Shown here piece after piece: positions 53,449 through 62,123 of a DNA stretch of 64,000 bases. The notes beneath the pieces were generated by a model. The model did not search any database. It had not been told where the DNA came from and saw only the letters and a list, made by a program, of their open reading frames with translations. The first letter of the stretch is position 1. Every line of letters begins with the position of its first letter. Position numbers and translations under genes: made by a program. This DNA comes from Mycobacterium sp. E2479 (GTDB lineage: Bacteria > Actinomycetota > Actinomycetes > Mycobacteriales > Mycobacteriaceae): the NCBI RefSeq assembly GCF_001667925.1, contig NZ_LZJR01000086.1, positions 62,001-126,000 of the forward strand, written 5' to 3'.

Positions 53449-54315
53449 ATGCAGTCAATGACTTTCGACAACCAGGTAGCCATCGTGACCGGGGCCGGCG
53501 GCGGTTTGGGCCGCTGCCACGCCTTGGAGCTCGCTCGGCGCGGTGCGCGAGTCGTGGTCAACGACCTGGGTAGCGCGGTGGACGGCAGTGGTGCCTCGAC
53601 ATCGGCGGCCGAAAGCGTGGTCGATGAGATCGCCGCCGCAGGTGGGACGGCGATCGCTAACCATGACTCGGTCGCCACCGAGGCGGGGGGCGCGGCCATC
53701 GTGGCGGCGGCGATGGACGCCTTCGGGCAGGTGGACATTCTGATCAACAACGCGGGAATCCTGCGCGATGCCGCGTTCAAGAACATGACGGCCGATCAAA
53801 TCGACGCGGTGATTACAGTCCACCTCGAGGGCACGTTCAACGTGACGCGCGCGGTATGGCCGATCATGCGCGAGCAAAACTACGGACGGATCGTCCAGAC
53901 GACTTCGGGGACCGGGCTTTTCGGCAACTTCGGTCAGGCGAATTACGGCGCGGCGAAGATGGGCGTGGTCGGGATGATGCACGTGCTGGCCATCGAGGGA
54001 CAGCGCAACGGTATCGCCATCAACGCCATCGCACCAATCGCGCGTACGCGGATGACCGAGGACATCATGGGCGAGGCGGGTAAGGCCATGGACCCAGAAC
54101 TCGTCACCCCGGTGGTCGTCTACCTGTCACACCGCAGCTGTGATCGAACGGCCCACATCTACTCGGTGGGCGGCGGCCAGGTTTCGCGTGTCTTCATCGG
54201 AGTCACCAAGGGCATCGAGGATGGTGGGCTCACCGCAGAGGCCGTGGCCGACTCGATCGACCGGATCGACGACAGTTCGACATTCACGATCCGCGGGGGG
54301 CCGACGAAGGGCTGA
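53449..54315 (+). CDS. SDR, multifunctional-enzyme-2-like 3-hydroxyacyl-CoA dehydrogenase
   Basis: A 288-residue short-chain dehydrogenase. The cofactor motif is IVTGAGGGLGRCHALELARR, then VVNDLG, INNAGILRDAAFKNM, and the active site TTSGTGLFGNFGQANYGAAK (Ser, Tyr, Lys). The HLEGTFNVTRAVWPIMREQNYGRIV stretch is typical of the (3R)-hydroxyacyl-CoA dehydrogenase domain of peroxisomal-type multifunctional enzyme 2. It would oxidise the product of the MaoC-type hydratase encoded at 55200. A long open frame precedes it; ATG 53449 is used, with ATG 53458 three codons later as the alternative. No clear ribosome site is seen. Confidence 0.85.
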   Translation: MQSMTFDNQVAIVTGAGGGLGRCHALELARRGARVVVNDLGSAVDGSGASTSAAESVVDEIAAAGGTAIANHDSVATEAGGAAIVAAAMDAFGQVDILINNAGILRDAAFKNMTADQIDAVITVHLEGTFNVTRAVWPIMREQNYGRIVQTTSGTGLFGNFGQANYGAAKMGVVGMMHVLAIEGQRNGIAINAIAPIARTRMTEDIMGEAGKAMDPELVTPVVVYLSHRSCDRTAHIYSVGGGQVSRVFIGVTKGIEDGGLTAEAVADSIDRIDDSSTFTIRGGPTKG

Positions 54316-54318
54316 ACC

Positions 54319-55149
54319 TCAGAACCCTTGGAATCGCGGCGTGCGTCGCTCGGCGAACGCCCGTAAACCCTCAGTCAAGTCCGCAGTCTGCGACACGACC
54401 TCCTGCGCCCACGCCTCCTGTTCGAATGCGCGATCGCGACCGGACTCCGACGACACCGCCAACAATCGCTTGGTGAGTGCGAGCATCACCGTCGGGCCGG
54501 CGGCGAGCCGTCCGACGATCTCTTCGGCCGTGGCGTCGGCGTCGTCGGGCGCGACGACGCGGTTGACGAGCCCCAGGCGCTCGCACGTCGCGGCATCGAC
54601 GGGCTCGCCGAGCATCAGCAGTTCTGTGGCCTTACGCAGCCCCACGATTCGGGTCAGGAGGTGAATGGCGCCCGAATCCGGCAGGATCCCCCGGTGCACG
54701 AACGCTTCGACAAGCTTTGCCTCCGTGGACATGACGACCAGATCGCACGCCAGCACCAGACTGGCCCCCGCGCCCGCAGCGGTGCCCCGGACCGCGGCGA
54801 CCACTGGTTTGTCGCAGTCCAATATGGACGCAACCAACCGCTGCCACCCCTGCTGGAGCATCCGAGCGACATCGCCGGGCCGCTTGTCGGCAACGGGTTG
54901 CGCGGACGGGTCGGCGTCCGACGCCCGTGGCGCCAGGCCCGCGCCCGCACAGAAGTGTCGCTCGCCCGTCGCGCGCAACAGCACGGCACGAACACCGGGA
55001 TCGTTGTGCGCCCGCGTGAATGCATCCGTGAGCGCATCACGAGCTAAGGGCGACAACGAATTTCCGACATCGGGCCGGTCGATGGTAATTCGTTGCACTC
55101 CGTCGTCACCGACGGCCACCACGATGCCCGGCGCTTCGTCTCTCATCAT
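54319..55149 (-). CDS. Crotonase-superfamily protein 3
   Basis: A 276-residue crotonase-fold protein with TIDRPDVGNSLSPLARDALT, the oxyanion block GERHFCAGAGLAPRASD and RGTAAGAGASLVLACDLVVM. The first catalytic position is Ser (GAGAS) and the second is Phe (VEAFVHRGILPDSGA); the late PDSG Asp is the arrangement of PaaG-like enoyl-CoA isomerases. A double-bond isomerase is therefore more likely than a hydratase. It is convergent with the SDR gene (3-bp gap between stops) and divergent from the MaoC-type gene. Confidence 0.84.
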   Translation of the reverse strand: MMRDEAPGIVVAVGDDGVQRITIDRPDVGNSLSPLARDALTDAFTRAHNDPGVRAVLLRATGERHFCAGAGLAPRASDADPSAQPVADKRPGDVARMLQQGWQRLVASILDCDKPVVAAVRGTAAGAGASLVLACDLVVMSTEAKLVEAFVHRGILPDSGAIHLLTRIVGLRKATELLMLGEPVDAATCERLGLVNRVVAPDDADATAEEIVGRLAAGPTVMLALTKRLLAVSSESGRDRAFEQEAWAQEVVSQTADLTEGLRAFAERRTPRFQGF

Positions 55150-55186
55150 CGCGTCCCCTGCGTTAACTGCGTTTCCGTTTTTCGGG

Positions 55187-55192
55187 TATCTT
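55187..55192 (+). promoter_or_regulatory. -10 hexamer of a leaderless MaoC-type gene
   Basis: TATCTT, 7 bp before the ATG at 55200, so transcription would begin at the start codon. The adjoining ATTCTCA resembles one arm of the TGAGAA-N6-TTCTCA operator, but the other arm is missing. Confidence 0.5.
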
Positions 55193-55199
55193 AATTCTC

Positions 55200-56450
55200 A
55201 TGCCGGAAACCGGTCACATTACCGACGAGGGACTGGCCCGGCTGCGCGCGACAATCGGTATCGCCGTTCCGCATACCCAGCCGCCTCATTACTTTCGCCC
55301 GAACGAGGACAGCTTCCGCCACGTGGCTGAGAGCTACGGCGACGCCAACCCGCTGTGGGCCGATCCCGAGTACGCTGCCAAATCCGTGTGGGGCGAGTCC
55401 ATCGCCCCGCCGGCGCTGGTCGGCGGTGACACGTTGATCGGTGAGGACGAGGTGACCACGCTCTCCGATGAAGACCGCGAACTGACCAAAGGCGATCCGT
55501 TGCGCGGCGTCCATGCCTTCTACGCCTCGTCGTCGCGCGAATGGTGGGCACCCTTGCGCGCTAACCACCGGGTCTTCCGGCGCAACGCTCTGGTCGCAGC
55601 GTTGGACAAGACGAGCGAATTCGCCGACCGCGCCGTCCACGAATGGTCGGCACAGGTGTTTCGCGACGACGAAGGCGTCATCCTGGGTGGCCAGTATCGC
55701 AACATGATCCGGACCGAGCGCAGCAAGGCGCGCGGGCGCAAGAAGTATGACGAAGTCGAACTGAAGTCTTGGAACCCCGATGAGATCGCGGAACTGGACG
55801 AGAGATACGCGCACGAGTCGCCGCGCGGCGCCGAACCGCGATGGTGGGAGGACGTCAATGATGGCGACGACGTCGGGCCGTTGACGAAAGGCCCGCTCAC
55901 GGTCACCGACATGGTCTGTTGGCATGTCGGCATGGGGACCGGAATGTATGGCGTGCGTCCCCTGCGGCTGGCATGGCGCAACCGGCGCCGCATTCCTCGC
56001 TTTTATACGCCCAACGAATACGGTGTGCCCGATGCGCAGCAGCGCGTGCACTGGGAGCCTGACGCCGCCCGCAATGCGGGTAATCCCACCACCTTCGACT
56101 ACGGTCGCATGCGCGAGACGTGGCTCATCCACTTGTGCACGGACTGGATGGGTGACGACGGATGGCTGTGGAAGCTCGGCTGCGAGTTCCGGCTGTTCAA
56201 CTACGTCGGCGACCTGCACACCATCACTGGAAGGGTGGTGCACAAGTACCTCGCCGCGGGTGACCGTCCCGCCGTCGACCTCGAGCTGGCTGCGACCAAC
56301 CACCGTGGCCAGGTCACGGCGCCCGGGTACGCGACGATTTTGCTGCCCAGCCGCGAGCACGGACCCGTCCGGCTTCCGGATCCACCCGGCGGGGCGAGGA
56401 ACCTCGCGGAGCTGCTCACCGTGGTGTCAGCACAATTCACCGAGCGCTGA
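55200..56450 (+). CDS. MaoC-type double-hotdog hydratase/dehydratase
   Basis: A 416-residue protein with two hotdog-like halves. The N-terminal half resembles the FAS1-type dehydratase domain (PPHYFRPNEDSFRHVAESYG, DANPLWADPEYAAKSVWGES, IAPPALVGGDTL); the C-terminal half contains FRLFNYVGDLHTITGRVVHK and LAATNHRGQVTAPGYATILL. Members hydrate 2-enoyl-CoA esters. With crotonases lacking both glutamates, this is the best hydratase candidate in the island. No ribosome site precedes the ATG; a -10 hexamer at 7 bp suggests a leaderless mRNA. It heads a rightward chain of overlapping genes to 62878. Confidence 0.84.
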   Translation: MPETGHITDEGLARLRATIGIAVPHTQPPHYFRPNEDSFRHVAESYGDANPLWADPEYAAKSVWGESIAPPALVGGDTLIGEDEVTTLSDEDRELTKGDPLRGVHAFYASSSREWWAPLRANHRVFRRNALVAALDKTSEFADRAVHEWSAQVFRDDEGVILGGQYRNMIRTERSKARGRKKYDEVELKSWNPDEIAELDERYAHESPRGAEPRWWEDVNDGDDVGPLTKGPLTVTDMVCWHVGMGTGMYGVRPLRLAWRNRRRIPRFYTPNEYGVPDAQQRVHWEPDAARNAGNPTTFDYGRMRETWLIHLCTDWMGDDGWLWKLGCEFRLFNYVGDLHTITGRVVHKYLAAGDRPAVDLELAATNHRGQVTAPGYATILLPSREHGPVRLPDPPGGARNLAELLTVVSAQFTER

Positions 56451-56453
56451 GAC

Positions 56454-57260
56454 ATGAGTTACGACAGCGTGCCCGGTCTGCGCGCCGAACAACAGGGCCC
56501 GGCCCTGCGCCTGACGTTGGACCGTGCCGACCGCCGCAACGCGGTCAACGACGTGATGCTCGACGCGTTGATCGCGCATCTGGCCGCCGCAGGCACTGAC
56601 GAATCGGTGCGTGTCATCCGCATCGACGCCGAGGGGCCGGACTTCTGCGCCGGATCGGATCTGATCGCCAACAACGCTCGCTCGGAGCGCAAGCCGCGGG
56701 TGGGCAGTACACAGCGCCGGTTGCCAAACAAGGCCAACCGCCTAATCCCATTGATGCTCGAGACGCAGGTCCCCATCGTGTCGGTGGTGCGCGGTTGGAC
56801 CGCCGGTCTCGGGTTCCACATCGCGATGGCCGCCGACTTCTGCGTGGCCGCCGACGATACGCGGTTCTGGGAACCGTTCATGGCCCGCGGCTTCACCCCG
56901 GACAGCGGCGCGGCCTGGCTGCTGCCTCGGCTGATCGGCATGGTTCGCACGCGCCAGCTCTTAATGCTCGGCAGGGAGATCTCGGGGACCACCGCGGTCG
57001 AGTGGGGCATCATCCACGATGCCGTTGCTGAGAGTCAATTAGAGTATGCTGCAAGCGAATTGGTCACCGCCCTTTCCGATGCCCCCACAGTGGCACTGGG
57101 TCTGACCAAGTGGCTGCTGCAGAGCGGCAACGGGCTCGACCTCGACCGCCACCTGCAGAACGAGGCGATGGCACTCGAACTGTCCAGCCGCAGTGAGGAT
57201 TTCCGCGAAGGGTTGGCCGCTTTCCGGGACAAACGCGATGCAAAGTTTCAAGGGCGATGA
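56454..57260 (+). CDS. Crotonase-superfamily protein 4
   Basis: A 268-residue crotonase-fold protein: LTLDRADRRNAVNDVMLDAL, the oxyanion block EGPDFCAGSDLIANNARSER and RGWTAGLGFHIAMAADFCVA. The classical glutamates are replaced (His in GLGFH; FWEPFMARGFTPDSGAAW), with the PDSG Asp of isomerase-like members. It starts 4 bp after the MaoC-type stop and overlaps the following dehydrogenase by 4 bp. Similar in key residues to crotonase 3. Confidence 0.84.
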   Translation: MSYDSVPGLRAEQQGPALRLTLDRADRRNAVNDVMLDALIAHLAAAGTDESVRVIRIDAEGPDFCAGSDLIANNARSERKPRVGSTQRRLPNKANRLIPLMLETQVPIVSVVRGWTAGLGFHIAMAADFCVAADDTRFWEPFMARGFTPDSGAAWLLPRLIGMVRTRQLLMLGREISGTTAVEWGIIHDAVAESQLEYAASELVTALSDAPTVALGLTKWLLQSGNGLDLDRHLQNEAMALELSSRSEDFREGLAAFRDKRDAKFQGR

Positions 57261-58504
57261 CCGCACTGCCGATCAACGAAGCCACCAGCGCCGCCGACGC
57301 CGTCGCGGTGGTCGAGCGATGGGTCGAAACCGAGGTGCCCGCCACCTGGCGGACGGCCGCCGCCAACGGACCCGCTGCGCTGCGGACGGTGCGCAGTTCG
57401 GCGGACTATCGGAAGTGGTATCCGGTCTTCGCCACATCCGGCCTCGTCGTGCCGACGTGGGCGCGCGAACACGGCGGCCTGGGTGTCGGCAACGAGGTCG
57501 CCCGCGCGGTCGAGGAGGTGCTCCGTCCGCTGCGGCTCACGCGGCTGAATCCGTTGGGGCTCAACAATGCCGCGGCGGCGCTATTCAGCCACGGCACCGA
57601 GGAACAGCGGCTGCGGTTCTTGCCGCCGATTGTGCGCAACGAGGAGAAGTGGTGCCAGCTCTTCAGCGAGCCCGGGGCCGGGTCCGACCTTGCGTCGCTG
57701 GCCACCCGCGCCGTTAAGGACGGCGATACCTGGGTGATCTCCGGGCAGAAGGTGTGGACCACGTGGGCCGACGAGGCCGATTTTGCGATCCTGCTCGCCA
57801 GAACCGATCCGGAGGCGCCCAAACACCAGGGCATCACCTACTTTCTGCTCGATATGCACCAACCTGGCGTTGTTGTGAGGCCGCTGCGCCAGATTACCGG
57901 CGAGTCGGAGTTCAACGAGGTGTTCATCGACGACGCACGAATTCCCGACGCGCAGCGCGTGGGAGCGGTCAACGACGGATGGCGAGTCAGCGCATCAACG
58001 TTGTCCAGTGAACGACAGATGGTTTCGGGTTCCGGGTCGGGAGGCATGGGCCGGCTCGGTGGCTCCGGCGCCGAACGCCTGATAACTCTTGCACAGGAGA
58101 CCGGCCGGTGGGACGACCCCGTCATCCGTAACAAAGTCATGCGGTTGTGGGCACAGGAGCAGATCCGGGGCTGGACCAACGCCCGCGTGCGCGCGGCGCT
58201 TTCGGCCGGCCAGTCCCCCGGCGCCGCATCCTCGATCGGCAAGGTGCACCAGGCCACGTTGAACCAACAGATTCAGGACCTCATGGTCGATCTGCTGGGC
58301 ACAGACGCTGTCGCCTGGCCGGCCACCGACGACCCCGATGCCCTGCCACGCGATGTACACGGAATGATGCGCAGCCTCGCCAACGCCACCGAGGGGGGCA
58401 CTACTGATATCAACAAGAACATCTTGGGTGAGCGTGTGCTCGGGTTGCCCAAGGAGCCGGACCCATGGAAGGGCAAGCCCTGGAAGGATATCCCGCGCTC
58501 GTGA
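57257..58504 (+). CDS. Acyl-CoA dehydrogenase 3
   Basis: A 415-residue acyl-CoA dehydrogenase. Blocks seen: WCQLFSEPGAGSDLASLATR, DTWVISGQKVWTTWADEADF, GRWDDPVIRNKVMRLWAQEQ and the C-terminal EGGTTDINKNILGERVLGLP. The last motif has Asp where relatives usually have Glu (GGTTE), worth noting for the catalytic base. It oxidises an acyl-CoA with FAD. It overlaps both neighbours by 4 bp (ATGA before, GTGA after). Confidence 0.88.
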   Translation: MTALPINEATSAADAVAVVERWVETEVPATWRTAAANGPAALRTVRSSADYRKWYPVFATSGLVVPTWAREHGGLGVGNEVARAVEEVLRPLRLTRLNPLGLNNAAAALFSHGTEEQRLRFLPPIVRNEEKWCQLFSEPGAGSDLASLATRAVKDGDTWVISGQKVWTTWADEADFAILLARTDPEAPKHQGITYFLLDMHQPGVVVRPLRQITGESEFNEVFIDDARIPDAQRVGAVNDGWRVSASTLSSERQMVSGSGSGGMGRLGGSGAERLITLAQETGRWDDPVIRNKVMRLWAQEQIRGWTNARVRAALSAGQSPGAASSIGKVHQATLNQQIQDLMVDLLGTDAVAWPATDDPDALPRDVHGMMRSLANATEGGTTDINKNILGERVLGLPKEPDPWKGKPWKDIPRS

Positions 58505-59316
58505 CCAGCTACCAGCGGCTGGTGGTGGAGGTATGCGACGGCATCGGCTGGCTCATCCTGAACAGGCCGGACGCGGGCAACGCCTTCGACTCGTTGATGC
58601 TCGACGAACTCGAGTCCGCCTGGGCCGCGCTGGACGGCGATCCCGACGTTCGGGTAATCGTGAATACCGCCAACGGGAAGGCATTCTGCACCGGAATGGA
58701 TGTGGTTCAGGTCGCGCGCGACAAGGAGGCGATGCGCCGGCACTCGCGGCGCACCAGGGATGCCGAATTGAAGATCTCGTCGTGGCACTGCGGCGTGTGG
58801 AAGCCAGTGATCGCGGCCGTCAACGGGATTTGCGCAGGAGGTGGTCTGCACCTGGTGGCCGACGCCGACATCGTGATTGCGGCCGACGGAGCCTCATTCG
58901 TCGATCCGCACGTCTCGGTCGGCCAGGCCGTCGCGTACGAAGCGATCACGTTACTGCGTAAATCGCCGATGGAAGCAATAACCCGAATGGCGTTGAGTGG
59001 TAACGGCGAACGCATCTCGGCGCGGCGCGCCTACGAGTTGGGCATTGTGTCCGACGTGACACCGGCCGACCAGCTCCGCCCCGCGGCAGCGCGGCTCGCC
59101 GCCGCGATTGCCACGAATGCGCCGACGGCCCTGCGCGCCACAAAGAAGGCGCTGTGGCATTCTCTGGAAGTCGGTTTGACCCAAGCCCGCAACGACGCCG
59201 CCGAGGAAATCTGGCGGTTGCGCAATCACCCCGATCACGGCGAGGGCGTCCGGGCATGGCGCGAGAAGCGCACGCCTCAGTGGCAACCGCTGTCGGACGC
59301 AGTGGAGGCTTCATGA
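58501..59316 (+). CDS. Crotonase-superfamily protein 5
   Basis: A 271-residue crotonase-fold protein beginning MTSYQRLVVEVCDGIGWLIL. The oxyanion blocks are GKAFCTGMDVVQVARD and VNGICAGGGLHLVADADIVI. Both classical Glu positions are His (GGGLH and VDPHVSVG). I chose GTG 58501, overlapping the dehydrogenase stop; the frame continues 12 codons upstream. It is a tandem paralogue of the next gene, which shares the SYQRLV-like start and the DPHVS motif. The real reaction is unknown. Confidence 0.85.
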   Translation: MTSYQRLVVEVCDGIGWLILNRPDAGNAFDSLMLDELESAWAALDGDPDVRVIVNTANGKAFCTGMDVVQVARDKEAMRRHSRRTRDAELKISSWHCGVWKPVIAAVNGICAGGGLHLVADADIVIAADGASFVDPHVSVGQAVAYEAITLLRKSPMEAITRMALSGNGERISARRAYELGIVSDVTPADQLRPAAARLAAAIATNAPTALRATKKALWHSLEVGLTQARNDAAEEIWRLRNHPDHGEGVRAWREKRTPQWQPLSDAVEAS

Positions 59317-60113
59317 CGTATCAGCGGCTTGTCGTGCAGCGGCGCGGGCCGGTCGGTTGGATCATCAACGACCGGCCGGGCCGGCTCAATGCGTACGACG
59401 TCGTGATGCGCGAGGAATTCCCCAGGGCATGGGCGGAATTGAACGCCGACCCCGAAGTCCGGGTCATCGTTCATACCGGTAATGGGCGGGCCTTCCAGGT
59501 GGGCGCCGATGTCGAAGAGCTCGACGGCGAGGCCGTGTTGCAGTTTCAGGAAACGATGAGGACCTTGGACCTGAAGTTGACGGCGTGGCACTGCAACGTC
59601 GACAAGCCGGTAATCACGGCCGTCAACGGGGTTTGCGCCGGCGGCGGGTTGCACTGGGTGGCCGACGCCGACATCGTCATCGCGTCGTCGGATGCGAGCT
59701 TCGTCGACCCGCACGTGTCGATTGGCCAGGTGAGTGCACTGGAGACGATCGCCCTGATGCGAAAGATGCCCGCCGAGGCCGTGTTACGGATGGCGCTGGT
59801 CGGCAGCCACGAGCGGCTGAGCGCCCAGCGGGCATACGAGCTCGGCATGATCAGCCAGGTCGTCGATCCGCCCGACAGGCTGCGCGAGGTCGCCCAGGAG
59901 CTGGCCGAGAAGATCGCCAAGAATTCTCCCGCCGCGATGCGCGCCACCAAGCGGGCGCTGTGGGGCGCTTTGGAGTACGGCCTCACGGATGCGTGTCGGG
60001 CCGGCGCCAAGCACCTGACGTCGATGTGGGGACACCCGGATCAAAACGAGGGACCGGTGGCCTTCGCGGACAAGCGAACTCCGAACTGGGCGCCATTGGA
60101 GGCCGATTCGTGA
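59313..60113 (+). CDS. Crotonase-superfamily protein 6
   Basis: A 266-residue tandem paralogue of the preceding protein: MTYQRLVVQRRGPVGWIIND, oxyanion blocks GRAFQVGADVEELDGE and VNGVCAGGGLHWVADADIVI. Both catalytic Glu positions are His (GGGLH, VDPHVSIG). The ATG overlaps the previous TGA (ATGA) and its own stop overlaps the ligase GTG. The pair may form a heteromer or act on successive intermediates. Confidence 0.85.
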   Translation: MTYQRLVVQRRGPVGWIINDRPGRLNAYDVVMREEFPRAWAELNADPEVRVIVHTGNGRAFQVGADVEELDGEAVLQFQETMRTLDLKLTAWHCNVDKPVITAVNGVCAGGGLHWVADADIVIASSDASFVDPHVSIGQVSALETIALMRKMPAEAVLRMALVGSHERLSAQRAYELGMISQVVDPPDRLREVAQELAEKIAKNSPAAMRATKRALWGALEYGLTDACRAGAKHLTSMWGHPDQNEGPVAFADKRTPNWAPLEADS

Positions 60114-61561
60114 GTCTCGCGCAGCTGCTGGACGCCCTACCCGAGGTCGCGGTGCACACGCTGGACGCCGATGTGTCCCGCGATGAGCTGAAGGCCAGTG
60201 CCGACCAGCTCAGCGGGTTGCTCGCCGAGAGGGGCCTGACGCAGGGGCAGGTTGTCGCCGCGATGCTGCCCAACGAAGCCACCACCATAGCGGCGCTGTT
60301 CGGCGTGTGGCGCGCCGGCGGCGTGTACACGCCACTGAATCCCAGGGCTGCGGACGCCGAGATCGTGACTCAACTCGAGACGTTGCGCCCCGTTGCCATC
60401 GTCACGACTTCCGAACTGGCCGAACGCTTCACGACTTTCCAATTGCCCATCGTGAGCGGCAAGGACCTGTCGTGGGCGGCGACCGCCGGCACACACCACC
60501 AGGGCGATCCCCGCCAGTACGACGCAGATGTGGCCCTGCTGCAGTTCACTTCTGGCACAACCGGCCCACCGAAGCCGGTGCCGCTGCGTCACACCACGGT
60601 GCTCGACCTCATCGATCGACTCCTCGCTAAACTTCGCGGGACGAAACCAGCCACTGACAAACCGAAGCGCCCTCCGATGCCGAACCTGGTGCCGCTGTCG
60701 CTGTCGCTGTGGGCCGGCATCTATCAGGTGTTGTTCGCATTCCGGGCCGGGTCGGGCGTTGTTTTGATGGACCGCTTCTCGCCTACCGACTTCGCCGCGC
60801 TGGTCCGACGGCACCAGCTGCGGTCCACGGTGCTGCCGCCCGCGGCACTCACTATGGTCCTGCACGACGACTCGGTGAACGACTTGTCGCCACTGAAGAT
60901 CGTGCGGTCGATCACCGCTCCACTTTCGCCGGTCCAGGCGGGCAGATTCCGGGACAAATTCGGGGTGATCGTGCTGAACTCCTACGGCCAGACCGAGCTG
61001 GGTGGCGAGGTGGTGGGCTGGTCGGCTGCGGACGCCCGCGAATGGGGTGAGACCAAACTCGGGTCCGTCGGGCGGCCACTGCCAGGCATCGACGTCACGA
61101 TCGCCGACGACGAGGTGATGGTCCGCACGCCCACGACCGCCGCCCGAAAGATCGATGCCGCCTTCTTGGACCGGCTCACCGACGACGGCTGGTTCCACAC
61201 CGGTGACTTGGGTTGGTTCGACGACGACGGGTTCCTGTGGCTCGATGGCCGCGTGTCGGACATGATCAACCGCGGTGGGCTCAAGGTGTTTCCGGGCGCC
61301 GTCGAGGACGTGTTGGTGGCGGCCGACGGAGTGCGCGAAGCGGCCGTGGTGGGTATCCCCGACGAGCGGGTTGGCGAGGTGCCGTGGGCGTTCGTGGTGA
61401 AAGGCGACGAGTCGATCTCCGAAGGCGGTCTCGTGTCGTGGTGCCGCGAGCGCCTGACGCCGTACCGCGTGCCCGTGCGCATCGTGTTCGTCGAGCAGTT
61501 GCCGCGAAACGACGTGGGCAAGGTGGTCAAACGCGAACTCGCGGCGCTCGCCAAAAGCTGA
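60110..61561 (+). CDS. Acyl-CoA ligase (AMP-binding enzyme) 3
   Basis: A 483-residue ANL enzyme, slightly short. The P-loop is FTSGTTGPPKPVPLRH, with Pro where the motif normally ends in Gly; the A5 motif is LNSYGQTELGGEV, then DDGWFHTGDLGWFDDDGFLW and DMINRGGLKVFPGAVEDVLV; the catalytic Lys is in RNDVGKVVKREL. It should make a CoA ester. The GTG overlaps the previous stop (GTGA). The frame continues upstream through the crotonase gene but has no better start. Confidence 0.86.
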   Translation: MSLAQLLDALPEVAVHTLDADVSRDELKASADQLSGLLAERGLTQGQVVAAMLPNEATTIAALFGVWRAGGVYTPLNPRAADAEIVTQLETLRPVAIVTTSELAERFTTFQLPIVSGKDLSWAATAGTHHQGDPRQYDADVALLQFTSGTTGPPKPVPLRHTTVLDLIDRLLAKLRGTKPATDKPKRPPMPNLVPLSLSLWAGIYQVLFAFRAGSGVVLMDRFSPTDFAALVRRHQLRSTVLPPAALTMVLHDDSVNDLSPLKIVRSITAPLSPVQAGRFRDKFGVIVLNSYGQTELGGEVVGWSAADAREWGETKLGSVGRPLPGIDVTIADDEVMVRTPTTAARKIDAAFLDRLTDDGWFHTGDLGWFDDDGFLWLDGRVSDMINRGGLKVFPGAVEDVLVAADGVREAAVVGIPDERVGEVPWAFVVKGDESISEGGLVSWCRERLTPYRVPVRIVFVEQLPRNDVGKVVKRELAALAKS

Positions 61562-61571
61562 GGTGCCCAAC

Positions 61572-62123
61572 ATGTCAACAGTCGTTCTCGGCCCCGGCGA
61601 CCCGCTGACGACCGCGCTCACCGACGGACTCGGCGCTGTCGCAGCAGAAATCGATGCGCCACTAGCGCCCCCGATCGACGCTGTCGTAGTCGTCGTCGGC
61701 CCCGGCTCGACGACGGTGGATGCCGGCGAGACGATGTGGCGGGCGCTCGTTGCTCTGCAACATGCCCATTCCGCCATGAGGCAGCACGGCGGCCGAATCG
61801 TGCTCGTCGTTCCGACGATCGGCATCGCGGGGGCCGCCGGATTGGTGGGCTACACGACGGCTATTGAGGGTATCCGGGCGATGGCGAAATCGGCAGCGCG
61901 GCAATGGTGTTCTCACGGCGTGACAGTCAACCTCGTCGCAGCGCCGGTAAGTCTGTTCGCGCCGGGCGTTGACGCGTCCCATCTGACCGCGCCGGCGTTC
62001 TGTGATGACCACACGCTGATCCACTCCCTTGTGGAGACAACGAAGTTCCTGCTCCGTCGCGACCTGGATCACCTCGTCGGGGCGACCATTGTTGCGGACG
62101 GGGGTTCGGTGATGGTGCCGTGA
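61572..62123 (+). CDS. SDR-like protein lacking catalytic lysine
   Basis: A 183-residue protein with the second half of an SDR fold: GGRIVLVVPTIGIAGAAGLV, then YTTAIEGIRAMAKSAARQWC, HGVTVNLVAAPVSLFAPG, and VGATIVADGGSVMVP at the end. The N-terminal glycine-rich cofactor motif is reduced (VVLGPGDPLT) and the active-site YxxxK reads YTTAI, so the Lys is Ile. It is about 65 residues shorter than usual SDRs. It is probably not an active dehydrogenase and may be the non-catalytic partner of the SDR encoded next, which it overlaps by 4 bp. ATG 61572 has GAGGTG upstream; GTG 61563 is the alternative. Confidence 0.75.
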   Translation: MSTVVLGPGDPLTTALTDGLGAVAAEIDAPLAPPIDAVVVVVGPGSTTVDAGETMWRALVALQHAHSAMRQHGGRIVLVVPTIGIAGAAGLVGYTTAIEGIRAMAKSAARQWCSHGVTVNLVAAPVSLFAPGVDASHLTAPAFCDDHTLIHSLVETTKFLLRRDLDHLVGATIVADGGSVMVP

